A stretch of DNA of 64,000 nucleotides from Stagnimonas sp. (GCA_030696045.1 JAUYNO010000086.1:1-64000); one strand, 5' to 3'. Positions 1-8,144 are shown, numbered from the stretch's first letter. The notes: generated from the letters alone by a model not told the origin. Made by a program: numbers and translations.

Positions 1-345
1 TCCATCCGCAGCCGAGTGCCGCGCTTCGTCGAGGGCCGGCTGCCCGACCTCAATCTCGGCAGCGCCGACGGCGGCCGCTGCGCCCCCGGCCTGCAGACGG
101 CGGCGGAGCAGGTGCTGCTGGCAGCGCCCGGCTTCAGCGCCGTCAGCAATGGCCGCTTCAAGGGCGGCAGCATCACCCGCCGGCACGGCCAGCCGGAGCA
201 GGGGCGGCACGCCCTGCAACTGGAGATCGCGCAGGCCTGCTACATGGACGAAGCTCCACCCTGGGCCTGGAACCCGCGCCAGGCCCAGCCGCTGATCGCG
301 GTGCTGCAGCGGCTGATCGACGCACTACTGGACTGGCGCCCATGA
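1..345 (+). CDS. hutG: N-formylglutamate amidohydrolase, C-terminal part (5' end outside window)
   Basis: The frame is open from the first base, so the gene starts outside the window and only about 114 C-terminal residues are visible. The visible part reads S-I-R-S-R-V-P at the left edge, then GELPDLN-like and KGGSITRRHG segments and ends in an LQLEIAQACYMDE block. This matches the C-terminal half of the HutG family, in which the KGG-ITR and LQLE-AQ-YMDE blocks are conserved. The family hydrolyses N-formyl-L-glutamate to formate and glutamate in the cytoplasm at the end of histidine degradation. Its stop codon overlaps the ATG of the phosphofructokinase gene (ATGA), so the two are probably co-transcribed. 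No other hut gene is visible. Confidence 0.8.
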   Translation, partial: SIRSRVPRFVEGRLPDLNLGSADGGRCAPGLQTAAEQVLLAAPGFSAVSNGRFKGGSITRRHGQPEQGRHALQLEIAQACYMDEAPPWAWNPRQAQPLIAVLQRLIDALLDWRP

Positions 346-1415
346 AACCCATCAAGACCCTCGGCGTACTCACCAGCGGCGGTGACTGCGCCGGCCTCAA
401 CGCCGTCATCCGCGCGGTTACCGTCCGCGCCATTCGCGGCTATGGCCTGCGGGTGCTGGGCATCCACGACGGCACCCTGGGCCTGCTGGACCGGCCGCTG
501 AGCTATCGCGAACTCAATCTGGAGAGCCTCGACCAGCGTCTGCTGCGCGAGGGCGGCACCATGCTGGGCACCACCAGCAAGGGTGACCCCTTCTACTTTC
601 CGATGCCGGACGGCAGCTTCCGCGACCGCTCCGCCGAGTTCGCCGAGGGTGTGCGCGAGCTGGGCCTGGATGCCCTGGTGGTGATCGGCGGCGATGGCTC
701 CATGCGCATCCTGGCGCGGCTCTGCGAAGCGGCCGGCATCGGCATGGTCGGCGTGCCCAAGACCATCGACAACGATGTCCACGGCACCGAGTACGCGGTC
801 GGCTTCGCCACCGCCGTCAACGTCGTGGTCGAGGCCCTGGACCGCCTGCAGCCGACCGCTGCCAGCCATCACCGGGTGATGGTGCTGGAGACCATGGGTC
901 GCGACGCCGGCCACATCGCGCTCAACGGCGGCATCGCCGGCGGCGCCGACATCATCCTGATCCCGGAGCTGCCCTACACGCTGGACGGCGTCGCCCAGCG
1001 CATCCGCGAGGTGCTGGCGCGCGGCCGCAGTCACGCCCTGGTGGTGGTGGCCGAAGGCGTGCGCACGGAGCTGGGGCAGGCGGTGGTGTCGGCCGGCCGC
1101 TACGGCGGCATCGGCCAGTATCTGGTCGGCGAGATCGCCGACCGCACCGGCATCGAGACCCGCGCCACCATCCTCGGGCATGTCCAGCGCGGCGGCACGC
1201 CCTCGGCGCGCGACCGCATCATCGCCACCTCCTTCGGTGTGCGCGCCGCCGAACTGGCGGCCGAGGGGCGGTTCGGGGAGATGGTGGCCTGGCAGGATCG
1301 CGGCGTGATCGAAGTGCCGCTGTCGCAGGTCACCGTCGGCGCCCGCCCGGTCGCGCTCGACGACCCGCTGATCCGCACCGCGCGGGGCATGGGCGTTTAC
1401 GTAGGCAGCTGTTGA
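342..1415 (+). CDS. pfk: 6-phosphofructokinase (group III / mixed-substrate type)
   Basis: A 357-residue cytoplasmic phosphofructokinase, phosphorylating fructose 6-phosphate at C1 in glycolysis. Visible motifs in order: LTSGGDCAGLN near residue 10 (phosphoryl donor loop), GGDGS at 116-120, PKTIDND at 139-145 with the catalytic Asp, and MGRDAGHIAL near 187. In the E. coli PfkA framework Gly104/Gly124 marks ATP use and Asp104/Lys124 marks pyrophosphate use. This protein has the Gly of the first and the Lys of the second, a combination found in some ATP-using group III enzymes. ATP is therefore the more likely donor, but sequence alone does not settle it. The start overlaps the upstream stop by ATGA and the end overlaps the next gene by TTGA. 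Confidence 0.93.
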   Translation: MKPIKTLGVLTSGGDCAGLNAVIRAVTVRAIRGYGLRVLGIHDGTLGLLDRPLSYRELNLESLDQRLLREGGTMLGTTSKGDPFYFPMPDGSFRDRSAEFAEGVRELGLDALVVIGGDGSMRILARLCEAAGIGMVGVPKTIDNDVHGTEYAVGFATAVNVVVEALDRLQPTAASHHRVMVLETMGRDAGHIALNGGIAGGADIILIPELPYTLDGVAQRIREVLARGRSHALVVVAEGVRTELGQAVVSAGRYGGIGQYLVGEIADRTGIETRATILGHVQRGGTPSARDRIIATSFGVRAAELAAEGRFGEMVAWQDRGVIEVPLSQVTVGARPVALDDPLIRTARGMGVYVGSC

Positions 1416-2221
1416 GCGCCCCCGGCCCGGAGGCGGAGGCGCTGCCGCCCCTGAGTCCGGGCCAGCGTCTGCGCTCCGCGCTGCTGGACCTGCGCTTTCG
1501 GTTATCGCGGCGGCTGCGCTGGCGGCGCCCGGGCTATGTCGAGACCCCGGCGCTGGCACTCGACGGCCTGCCGCCAGCGACCCAGGCCCGGATCGCCGAG
1601 CTGGCCGCCGCCTACGGCGAGCGTTTCGAGCAGCGCTTTGATCGCCGCAACGCGCTGGAGAACTACCTCTATCTCGATCTGCTCGACCGCCTGCGCGGCG
1701 AGCTGGGTAGCGGCTGGCCGCAGGGCGGCGAGTGGCTGGACGTCGGCAGCAAGAATTTCTGGTACGCGTCGGTGCTGCGGGCGGCGCTGCGGCCGAGCCG
1801 CCTGATCGGCATCGAGATCGAGGGCTACCGCATTTATCGCGACGGCCACAGCCGCCACGATTACGCCATGCACTACCTCCGGGACCTGACCGACACCGAG
1901 TACCGGGTGCAGGACGCCTTCACCTGGCGGCAGCCGGTCGATGGCATCAGCTGCTTCTATCCCTTCCTGCTGCCCGGCACCGTGCTGGCCTGGGGCCTGC
2001 CGGCCCGCCTGCTGCGGCCGCGCGCCCTGTTCGCCCATCTGGCCAGCCTGTTGCGCCCCGGCGGGCATTTGCTGATGGTCAACCAGGGCCTGGACGAATG
2101 GCAGCTGGTGCAGGCCCTGCTGCAGCCCACCGGCCTGCGCCTGCTGGCGCAGCGGCTGGTGGCGCCGGCCCTGCTGCCACGGCCGGCACCGCCGGTGCTG
2201 TCGCTGTTCGTGCGGGACTAG
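1412..2221 (+). CDS. SAM-dependent methyltransferase-like protein
   Basis: A 269-residue protein with a weak class I methyltransferase signature: EWLDVGSKNFWYA near residue 107 fits motif I (usually E/D-x-G-x-G), IGIEIEGYRI follows as the strand-2 acidic region, and LLRPGGHLLMV lies near residue 212 as the conserved post-IV segment. The motif I glycines are degenerate (DVGSKN), so activity is uncertain. The N-terminal 50 residues are rich in Arg and Leu. The proposed TTG start overlaps the phosphofructokinase stop (TTGA); a slightly later start is possible. The stop overlaps by three bases the stop of the convergent diguanylate cyclase gene. Substrate unknown. Confidence 0.6.
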   Translation: MSAPGPEAEALPPLSPGQRLRSALLDLRFRLSRRLRWRRPGYVETPALALDGLPPATQARIAELAAAYGERFEQRFDRRNALENYLYLDLLDRLRGELGSGWPQGGEWLDVGSKNFWYASVLRAALRPSRLIGIEIEGYRIYRDGHSRHDYAMHYLRDLTDTEYRVQDAFTWRQPVDGISCFYPFLLPGTVLAWGLPARLLRPRALFAHLASLLRPGGHLLMVNQGLDEWQLVQALLQPTGLRLLAQRLVAPALLPRPAPPVLSLFVRD

Positions 2222-3199
2222 TCTCGGGAACCGACCAGCCCGTCGACATGGCGGACACAATTGCGGCCGGCATGCTTGGCAGCGTAGAGCGCGCGATCCG
2301 CCTGCTGCATGAAGTATTCAACGGATCCCGATTCGAGCTGCTCGACGGTGCTGGCGGTGGCAATGCCGCCGGACAGGGTCAGCACACCACCGGTTGCCGG
2401 GTGCCCGATGCCCGCGCCCTCCAACTCGCTGCGAATACGCTCGACCACGACCTGCGCGTGATCGGCCGTCGTGATCGGCATCAGCAGCGCGAACTCCTCG
2501 CCCCCCCAGCGGCAGGCGATATCGCCCGCGCCGGCACTGGGCGCTGATCAGTTCGGCCAGTCGCACCAGCGCCAGATCACCGGCGTGGTGGCCGGCGCTG
2601 TCGTTGTAGCGCTTGAAGTGATCGACGTCGATCGCCGCGAAACTCAGCGGCACCTGCAGGCGCATGGCGCGCCGCCATTCGATGCCGGACTGCTGCTCCA
2701 GGTAGCGGCGGTTGAACAGATTGGTGAGCGGGTCGCGAATGCTCAGGCTGCGCAGCAGCAAGGAATCTTCGATCAGCCGCACATAGGCATTCAGCAAGCG
2801 GAAGTGCTCGGCGTCATCCAGCGGCGAAGCCGGCTCGCCACAAACAACCAGCACGCCGATGACCCGCTGGTCCGGGCTGTAGACCGGCAAGACGCCGTAG
2901 CTCATCGCCGCCACGCCGCCCTCCTCCGTGGCGATGCCGAACCGGGTCTCGGTGCTGTCGATGACCCCCAGGCTGAGGTCGGTCAGCCGGGGCCAGGTGG
3001 TCGCCGCGCTGGCGGTCTCCGAAATCGGCACCAGAAGCTCGCCCTGCTGGACCAGGAAGGCCGCATCCCGGCAGCCGGCAGCGCGCGCGGCAAGGCCGAT
3101 GATGCGCGCCAGGTTGTAGTCGCTCTGCTCGGCCGGCAGGCCGAGGTTCTGCAAGGCCAGATCGCGCAGCTCGATCAGTTTGGAATGGTTTGAATTCAA
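2218..3199 (-). pseudogene. GAF-GGDEF diguanylate cyclase, broken by a one-base frameshift
   Basis: Read on the minus strand, the protein starts in one frame with a GAF-like sensory region (about residues 15-165) and a linker ending in SIRDPLTNLFNRRYLE, the usual start of a GGDEF domain, followed by DVDHFKRYND and GDLALVRLAELIS. Near 2525-2532 the frame is lost. The neighbouring frame continues with GDIACRWGGEEFALLMPI, carrying the GGEEF catalytic loop, and ends with QQADRALYAAKHAGRN. One extra G in a GC-rich run (minus-strand CGCGGGCGAT) explains the break. Repaired, the protein would be about 326 residues and would make cyclic di-GMP from two GTP. The start is uncertain: TTG at 3199 is the best in-frame choice, and a nearby ATG is out of frame. 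Either a recent pseudogene or a sequence error. Confidence 0.8.
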
Positions 3200-3531
3200 G
3201 TCATTTTCTCGCGGAGTGCAGGGCCGCCGGCACTTAACCCGGATCCATGTTGCCCCCTGATTCAGGATACGCCTTGGCTGGCGCCGGCCGAGTCTGGCTC
3301 GCCCTCCCCGCAAGCACCGCCGGTCGGCTGGCCCTGGCGGCAAGGCTGGCGAAGCCAGCCGGGCTTCAGGCGGCAGGGTCCAGATCAAACGCGTGATGTT
3401 GCTCGATAGCCGTGACTCCATCGGTACCACCGGCTTGCCTTTCATTGTCATTTGCGATGCGGCAGCGGCGGAGGCCCGAGGGCCTGGACTAAACTGACGC
3501 CGGATCGGGAAAGAGACCAAGAAATCTGGGG
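3200..3531. other. Intergenic region between divergent genes, with one hairpin
   Basis: About 330 bases without a supported gene. It must hold the promoters of the diguanylate cyclase (leftward) and of the secreted protein (rightward). I see no convincing -35/-10 pair. A perfect 7-bp hairpin (GGCTGGC, loop GAA, GCCAGCC) lies at 3344-3360. It has no T-run, so it is more like a repeat remnant than a terminator. Confidence 0.4.
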
Positions 3532-4113
3532 ATGGAGATGCGGATGATTCGGACAGCCAGTTGCCTCGTCGGCGTTCTGTTGCTTTGCCTTGGCGCCAAC
3601 GCGGCGGCGGCGCCCAACGACGGCGAACCGCTCGCTGCTGATTACCGCGTGCAGGCGCAGCGGCTATTCGGGCAGTCGTACCACCAGCTTTCATCCGAAC
3701 AAAAAAGCGCTGTTCACGAATTCGCCCAGTACCGCGCGGCAATCCGGGCCGACGCCAGTCGCTCGTATCAGCAATTGACCGCAGCCGAAAAAGACCGACT
3801 GCATCAGACGTACGAGTCGATCCCACCCGGTGACGAGCCGCCCTATCCGCTCCAAGGGATGTGGAGCTATTCCGATCCGCTGGGCGAGATTGCACTCAGG
3901 CGACAACTGGTCGGTAGTCTGATGGTGCTACTCGACATCGACAGCGGTGGTCAGGTGATCGGTCTGAACCTTCTGGCTGCACCCGAAGGCGCGCCCTGGA
4001 CCGCAATCGAGCAGATTCTGAAGGCGATTCCCTTCAAGCCAGCCGTTTGTAGCGGCCAGGCCTGCGCCATGCAGTATCTGGTGCAGATGGATTTCTCGAT
4101 GGAACGGCGCTGA
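3532..4113 (+). CDS. Secreted protein with a weak TonB C-terminus-like domain
   Basis: A 193-residue protein with a clear signal peptide: M-E-M-R-M-I-R, a hydrophobic stretch to LCLGANAAAA, and cleavage probably after AAA-A near residue 27. Residues 35-90 look helical and charged, with two LSSEQKSA/LTAAEKDR-like segments. The last 70 residues have the pattern of a TonB C-terminal domain: a strand GSLMVLLDIDSGGQVIGLNL, a helix WTAIEQILKAIPFKPA, and a final strand ending DFSM. The conservation is weak. Three in-frame ATGs occur within the first five codons (3532, 3538, 3544), preceded by a GGGGATGGAG-type ribosome site. A periplasmic location is inferred. No function can be assigned. Confidence 0.7.
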   Translation: MEMRMIRTASCLVGVLLLCLGANAAAAPNDGEPLAADYRVQAQRLFGQSYHQLSSEQKSAVHEFAQYRAAIRADASRSYQQLTAAEKDRLHQTYESIPPGDEPPYPLQGMWSYSDPLGEIALRRQLVGSLMVLLDIDSGGQVIGLNLLAAPEGAPWTAIEQILKAIPFKPAVCSGQACAMQYLVQMDFSMERR

Positions 4114-4168
4114 CTCGGCCCGGTCACCGGAGGAACACGCCGGCCCAGCCGCCACCGCAATAACAAGG

Positions 4169-4229
4169 GTGGGCTTCAGCCCACGCGCCTTTCCGTGCAA
4201 TTCGCGTGGGCACGCTTTGCTTTGCCCAC
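4169..4229. repeat. Paired palindromes with GTGGGC/GCCCAC arms
   Basis: A tight palindrome (GTGGGC TTCA GCCCAC) at 4169-4184 is followed by a looser one at 4206-4229, whose ends are GTGGGC and GCCCAC. The GTGGGCTTCAGCCCAC sequence is a common intergenic repeat in GC-rich proteobacteria. It lies just after the stop of the secreted protein gene and may fold into a transcript 3' end. Confidence 0.6.
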
Positions 4230-4263
4230 CCGCTTGCTGCGCGACAACGGTGGCTTCGGTCCC

Positions 4264-4329
4264 GTAGCCCGGATGAAATCCGGGATCGCCCTTTGAATGG
4301 AGAAAAGCCCCGGGTTGCACCCGGGCTAC
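4264..4329. repeat. REP pair, GTAGCCCGGAT family, inverted orientation
   Basis: The left unit at 4264-4284 begins GTAGCCCGG and ends CCGGG. The right unit at 4309-4329 begins CCCGGG and ends CCCGGGCTAC. The two units are inverted relative to each other and separated by 24 bases, as in a two-REP (BIME-like) element. Each begins at its foot with GTAG, the tetranucleotide typical of RAYT-mobilised REPs. Confidence 0.7.
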
Positions 4330-4385
4330 GGCTGGGACTAAAGCAGGCCTCGCTTGGTCACGGACTTTGCCAGCCGGTCGTCGAT

Positions 4386-4423
4386 TGAATCGAAGCTGCC
4401 CTAGTGAATCGAAGCTGTCCTAG
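4386..4423. repeat. Tandem 19-bp duplication at a gene end
   Basis: Two adjacent 19-bp copies (4386-4404 and 4405-4423) start TGAATCGAAGCTG and end CCTAG. They differ at one base. The second copy contains the TAG stop codon (minus strand, 4420-4422) of the PLP-dependent enzyme gene. Origin unknown. Confidence 0.8.
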
Positions 4424-5409
4424 CCGCCGCCGGGCCGCGCGGCGGCATTGAACGTATGCCAGTACAGCGTCGGCCCCGGCGCGCCGATGGCGAGGTCGGC
4501 ATAGAAGCCGGCCAGCGCCTTGCCGGAGTAGGCGCTGTCCGAGCGGGCGCCGAGGGCTTGGCCGAACACCCGCATCGCCTCGGTGGTGGCGGGCGTCGGC
4601 ACCGCGTAGTCACGGCCGAAGAACTCGGTGCGGATTTCGACCGGCGCGGCAATCGCGGGAATGGCCGGATCGAGCTGCCGCAACAGCCGCTGCGTCCGTC
4701 CGATCAACGCATCGAGCTTGGCGCCTGAGGCGAACCGGTCGCTGACCACCTGCACTGCGACCACCCGGCTGCGCAACCCGGCCAGGGCCAGACCTACCGC
4801 GAGCCCGGCGACGGTGCCCATGCTGCTGAAGGCGACATGGATGCGCTCCGGCTCGGGGCAGAGGCCCGCCTCGATCTGCGCCCGCAGCTCGAAGGCGGCA
4901 TTGACGAAGCCGAGCGCGCCCAGTGGCGTCGAGCCGCCGGGTGGCATCCAGTAGGGCCAGCGGCCCTGGGTGGCGAGGCGGCGCAGGCTGCGCGCCACCG
5001 CCTGCGCGAGCAGGGCGCCAGTGCTGCCACCGACGGCCAGCTCGGCGCCAGCGGCGCGGCTGGTCGCGAGGTTGTCGGCGACATAGGGCGCATCGGCCTG
5101 CGGCAGCAGCAGGCCTATCGTGTCCATGCCGAGCTTGCGGCCGTGCCAGGCCGTCGCCGCCACGAAGTTGGAGCCGCTGTAGCCGAAGGCGAGCAGACAG
5201 CGCCGCTGCTGCGCCCGCGCCTCGCCCAGCAGCAGGTCGAGCTTGCGGATCTTGTTGCCGCCGAACTCGGCATTGCTGAGATCGTCGCGCTTGACCCAGG
5301 CGCGGTCGTGGCCGGGCAGGGGCTGCACCGGGGTGGCGGTGGTGAAGATGCCAGCGAGGGGCAGGGTGGCCAGGCGCGGATACGCGTCGAACAGCGGGTA
5401 GGCAGGCAT
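4420..5409 (-). CDS. PLP-dependent ACC deaminase / D-cysteine desulfhydrase family enzyme
   Basis: A 329-residue fold-type II PLP enzyme. The motif WVKRDDLSNAEFGGNKIRKLD near residue 35 contains the PLP lysine region (GGNK-x-RK). FGYSGSNFVAATA follows near residue 80 (usually SNH in the family), and MPPGGSTPLGALGFVNAAFEL near residue 155 is the second family block. An SDSAYSGKALAGF segment near residue 300 matches the YSGKA signature near the C-terminus. Family members cleave D-cysteine to pyruvate, sulfide and ammonia, or deaminate 1-aminocyclopropane-1-carboxylate; the sequence does not decide which. The ATG at 5409 starts 23 bases after the stop of the cyclopropane synthase gene, so the two form a minus-strand operon. 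The stop lies in a tandem 19-bp repeat. Confidence 0.85.
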   Translation of the reverse strand: MPAYPLFDAYPRLATLPLAGIFTTATPVQPLPGHDRAWVKRDDLSNAEFGGNKIRKLDLLLGEARAQQRRCLLAFGYSGSNFVAATAWHGRKLGMDTIGLLLPQADAPYVADNLATSRAAGAELAVGGSTGALLAQAVARSLRRLATQGRWPYWMPPGGSTPLGALGFVNAAFELRAQIEAGLCPEPERIHVAFSSMGTVAGLAVGLALAGLRSRVVAVQVVSDRFASGAKLDALIGRTQRLLRQLDPAIPAIAAPVEIRTEFFGRDYAVPTPATTEAMRVFGQALGARSDSAYSGKALAGFYADLAIGAPGPTLYWHTFNAAARPGGG

Positions 5410-5432
5410 CGAGGACGATCCGGCGGGCGGCT

Positions 5433-6662
5433 CTAAGGGAGTGGCCGCTCCCGGCCTTGCAGCGCCTGCTCGGCCTGCCGCAGGTAGTCGCGACTGATCG
5501 GGAGCGTGTCGAGATTCTTCGTCATCTGCATCTGGATAACCATCTGCTTGCCGTAGCGAAAGCCGATCTCGCCGGCGATCAGGTAGAACTCCCACATGCG
5601 GCAGAAGCGGGCGTCGAACATGGCCTCGGCCTCGGCGCGGTGTTGCTGGAAGCGCGCCTCCCAGTGCTTGAGCGTTTCCGCGTAGTGGCGGCGCAGGATC
5701 TCGATGTCGGTGACCCAGAGCTTGGCCGATTCGGCCGCCGTCGCCACTTCCGAGATCGCCGGTACATGCGCGCCGGGAAAGATGTACTTGCGGAACCAGG
5801 GCGAGACCGCGCCGGGGCCGCCCATGCGGCCGATGGTGTGCAGCAGGGCGGCACCGTCGGGTGCCAGCAGCTGGCGGACCTTGGCGAAGAACTCGGTGTG
5901 CTGGCTGACGCCGACGTGCTCGAACATGCCGACCGAGACGATGCGGTCGAACGGCCCCTGCACGTCGCGGTAGTCGCGCAGCTCGAAGCGCACGCGCTGT
6001 TCCAGCCCGCGTTGGCGGGCTCGCTCGGTGGCGAGCGCGTGTTGCTCGGTGGACAAGGTCACGCCCAGCACCTCGACCTCGGCGACCTCGGCGAGATACA
6101 TCGCCAGGCCGCCCCAGCCGCTGCCGATGTCGAGAATCTTCTGCCCTGGTTTGAGATCGAGCTTGGCGGCGATGTGGCGCAGCTTCTGGCGCTGGGCGAG
6201 TTCCAGGCTGTCGTCGGGCTGCTGAAAGTAGGCGCAGGAGTAGTGCAGGTCCCGGTCCAGGAACAGCCGGTACAGCGCATTCGACAGGTCGTAGTGGTGG
6301 GCGACGTTGGCGCGGGACGTGGCCCGGGTGTTGCGCGCACCGAGCTTGCGCAGGCGCTTGGCGAGCTTGCGCAGGGCCTGCTGCAGCGGCTGGCCGCGCA
6401 GGTGCTCGCGGTTGAGCGCGAAAATCATCAGCAGCTCGCGGATGCTGCCCTGTTCGACGACCAGCGTGCCGTCCATGTAGGCCTCGCCGGCCTTCAGCTC
6501 CGGATTGAGGAACAGGCTGCGATACAGCGCCGGATCGGTCAGGCGGATGCTCACTTCCGGGCCGGGCTCGCCGCGATGCACCGTGGCGGCACCATCGGGC
6601 CCGATCAGCGTCAGACAGCCGACGCGGACAAAGCTGCTCAGCATGCGATCCAGTAGCCGCAT
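5433..6662 (-). CDS. cfa: Cyclopropane-fatty-acyl-phospholipid synthase family methyltransferase
   Basis: A 409-residue protein that would transfer a methylene group from S-adenosylmethionine to double bonds of phospholipid acyl chains at the membrane. The N-terminal about 120 residues are the usual lipid-binding domain (AYMDGTLVVEQGSIRELL). VAHHYDLSNALYRLFLD and HYSCAYF follow, then motif I LDIGSGWGGLAMYLAE near residue 180, VGMFEHVG near 250 (conserved Glu), and HTIGRMG. Many Cfa enzymes have a cysteine in a YL-x-x-C block near the C-terminus. Here the block reads YLIAGEIGFRYGKQ with no cysteine, as in some distant proteobacterial homologues. It may modify a different lipid. ATG 6662 was chosen because the conserved MRLLDRML start follows. 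Confidence 0.87.
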   Translation of the reverse strand: MRLLDRMLSSFVRVGCLTLIGPDGAATVHRGEPGPEVSIRLTDPALYRSLFLNPELKAGEAYMDGTLVVEQGSIRELLMIFALNREHLRGQPLQQALRKLAKRLRKLGARNTRATSRANVAHHYDLSNALYRLFLDRDLHYSCAYFQQPDDSLELAQRQKLRHIAAKLDLKPGQKILDIGSGWGGLAMYLAEVAEVEVLGVTLSTEQHALATERARQRGLEQRVRFELRDYRDVQGPFDRIVSVGMFEHVGVSQHTEFFAKVRQLLAPDGAALLHTIGRMGGPGAVSPWFRKYIFPGAHVPAISEVATAAESAKLWVTDIEILRRHYAETLKHWEARFQQHRAEAEAMFDARFCRMWEFYLIAGEIGFRYGKQMVIQMQMTKNLDTLPISRDYLRQAEQALQGRERPLP

Positions 6663-6772
6663 CGAAAACTCCGTTTCAGGGCTTGCAGTACGCGAACTGT
6701 ACCTGTCGGCGCCGGCACCGCGCTTCGCAACGTGCTGAAATGCCGGCACAAGAAAATTGGAGGAGTCCCCCC

Positions 6773-7168
6773 ATGCTCGTCACCCCGCTCTACGCCGGCC
6801 TGCTGGCGATCTGGTTCTTCCTGCTCAGCCTGCGCGTGGTGCAGCAGCGCGGTCACGGCGTGAGCCTTGGCGATGGCGGCGATAGCGAACTGCTGCGGCG
6901 CATCCGTGGCCACGGCAACTTCGCCGAATACGTGCCCCTGATCCTGCTGATGATGGCGCTGCTGGAACTGACCAAGCACTCGACCCTGCTGCTGCACGCG
7001 ATGGGCCTCACCCTGCTGGTGGCGCGGGTGCTGCACGGGGTGGCGCTGTCCTATACCGGTGCCTGGAAGTTCGGGCGCTTCTACGGGACCCTGCTGACCT
7101 TCGCCTTGCTCCTGATTGCCGGCCTGCTGTGCGTCTGGCAGGGCATCGTCGGGCTGCGGCTGCAGTGA
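6773..7168 (+). CDS. MAPEG-family membrane protein
   Basis: A 131-residue integral membrane protein with four hydrophobic segments (about residues 3-22, 48-66, 70-88 and 105-126). The block RRIRGHGNFAEYVPLILLMMALLEL is the MAPEG signature (R-x-x-x-N-x-x-E-y-x-P). Relatives include microsomal glutathione transferases and bacterial proteins of unknown role. A strong ribosome site (GGAGGA) precedes the ATG by about 8 bases. The next gene starts with a GTG that overlaps this stop (GTGA), as does the one after, which suggests a tightly coupled three-gene operon. Confidence 0.88.
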   Translation: MLVTPLYAGLLAIWFFLLSLRVVQQRGHGVSLGDGGDSELLRRIRGHGNFAEYVPLILLMMALLELTKHSTLLLHAMGLTLLVARVLHGVALSYTGAWKFGRFYGTLLTFALLLIAGLLCVWQGIVGLRLQ

Positions 7169-7770
7169 GCCAGGAAAAGCCCTTTTCCGCCGCCAGTGAG
7201 CGCAACCGCGGGCCCATCCTCGAGGTGCTGCGTGAGCATTTCGCCGACCGTCAGCGGGTGCTGGAGATCGGCAGCGGCAGCGGCCAGCACGCGGTGCACT
7301 TCGCGGCGGCACTGCCGCATCTGGTCTGGCAGTGTTCGGACCGCGCCGAGGCCCTGCCCGGCATGCAGCTCTGGCTCGACGAGGCAGCGCTGCCCAATAC
7401 GCCGAAGCCGCTGGTGCTGGACCTAGCCCAGGCCGACTGGCCGGCGACGCGCTACGACGCGGTCTATGCCGCCAACATCCTGCACATCATCAGCTGGGAG
7501 CAGGTGCAGACCCTGTTCGCACGGCTGTCGGCCTTGCTGGAGCCGGGCGGCAAGCTGGCGGTGTACGGCCCCTTTAACTACGACGGTGCCTACACCGCGC
7601 CGAGCAATGCCGACTTCGATAACTGGCTCAAGGCGCGCGGCGCGCACATGGGCATCCGCGACTTCGAGGCGGTCGATGAATTGGCCAACGGTGCCGGACT
7701 ACGCCTGCGCGCCGACCTCAGCATGCCGGCCAACAACCGCTGCCTGATCTGGCAGCGCGTCAGCACGTGA
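7165..7770 (+). CDS. DUF938 family SAM-dependent methyltransferase-like protein
   Basis: A 201-residue cytoplasmic protein. PFSAASERNRGPILEVL near the start is the DUF938 opening signature. Motif I is VLEIGSGSGQHAVHFA near residue 35, SDRAEAL sits at the second strand, and AANILHIISWEQVQTLF near residue 107 is the family block. GPFNYDG follows near 140. The family is annotated as a class I methyltransferase without a known substrate. The GTG start at 7165 overlaps the MAPEG stop, and the stop overlaps the YchJ-like GTG start in the same GTGA way. Confidence 0.88.
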   Translation: MSQEKPFSAASERNRGPILEVLREHFADRQRVLEIGSGSGQHAVHFAAALPHLVWQCSDRAEALPGMQLWLDEAALPNTPKPLVLDLAQADWPATRYDAVYAANILHIISWEQVQTLFARLSALLEPGGKLAVYGPFNYDGAYTAPSNADFDNWLKARGAHMGIRDFEAVDELANGAGLRLRADLSMPANNRCLIWQRVST

Positions 7771-8144
7771 GCGCGGCCTGTGCCTGCGGTAGCGGGCTGC
7801 CTTACTCCGCCTGCTGCCAGCCCCTGCACAGCGGCGGGCCGGCGGCGAGCGCCGAGGCGCTGATGCGCTCGCGCTACAGCGCCTATGCGCTGGGGCTGCG
7901 TGACTACCTGCTGGCGAGCTGGCATCCGACGACACGCCCGTCCGAACTGGAACTGGACGCTGCGACGCGCTGGCTGGGGCTGAGCATCAAGCAGCGCCGC
8001 GCCACCGGTCCCGACCGCGCCGAAGTCGAGTTCGTCGCCCGCTATCGCGTTGGCGGCGGCTCGGCGGTGCGTCTGCACGAGCGCAGCCGCTTCCGGCGCG
8101 AGGGCGATAGCTGGTTCTATGTCGATGGTGATCAGCCGGGCTGA
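7767..8144 (+). CDS. YchJ/UPF0225 family SEC-C motif protein
   Basis: A 125-residue protein. The N-terminus carries a SEC-C-type zinc-binding motif, CACGSGLPYSACCQPLH, with the C-x-C and C-C pattern. It is followed by AEALMRSRYSAYALG, the YchJ family signature, and an NTF2-like C-terminal part with WLGLSIKQRRAT and EVEFVARYRVGG. YchJ proteins are widespread and of unknown biochemical role. It ends the MAPEG-DUF938-YchJ operon and has a GTG start overlapping the previous stop. Confidence 0.9.
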   Translation: MSAACACGSGLPYSACCQPLHSGGPAASAEALMRSRYSAYALGLRDYLLASWHPTTRPSELELDAATRWLGLSIKQRRATGPDRAEVEFVARYRVGGGSAVRLHERSRFRREGDSWFYVDGDQPG

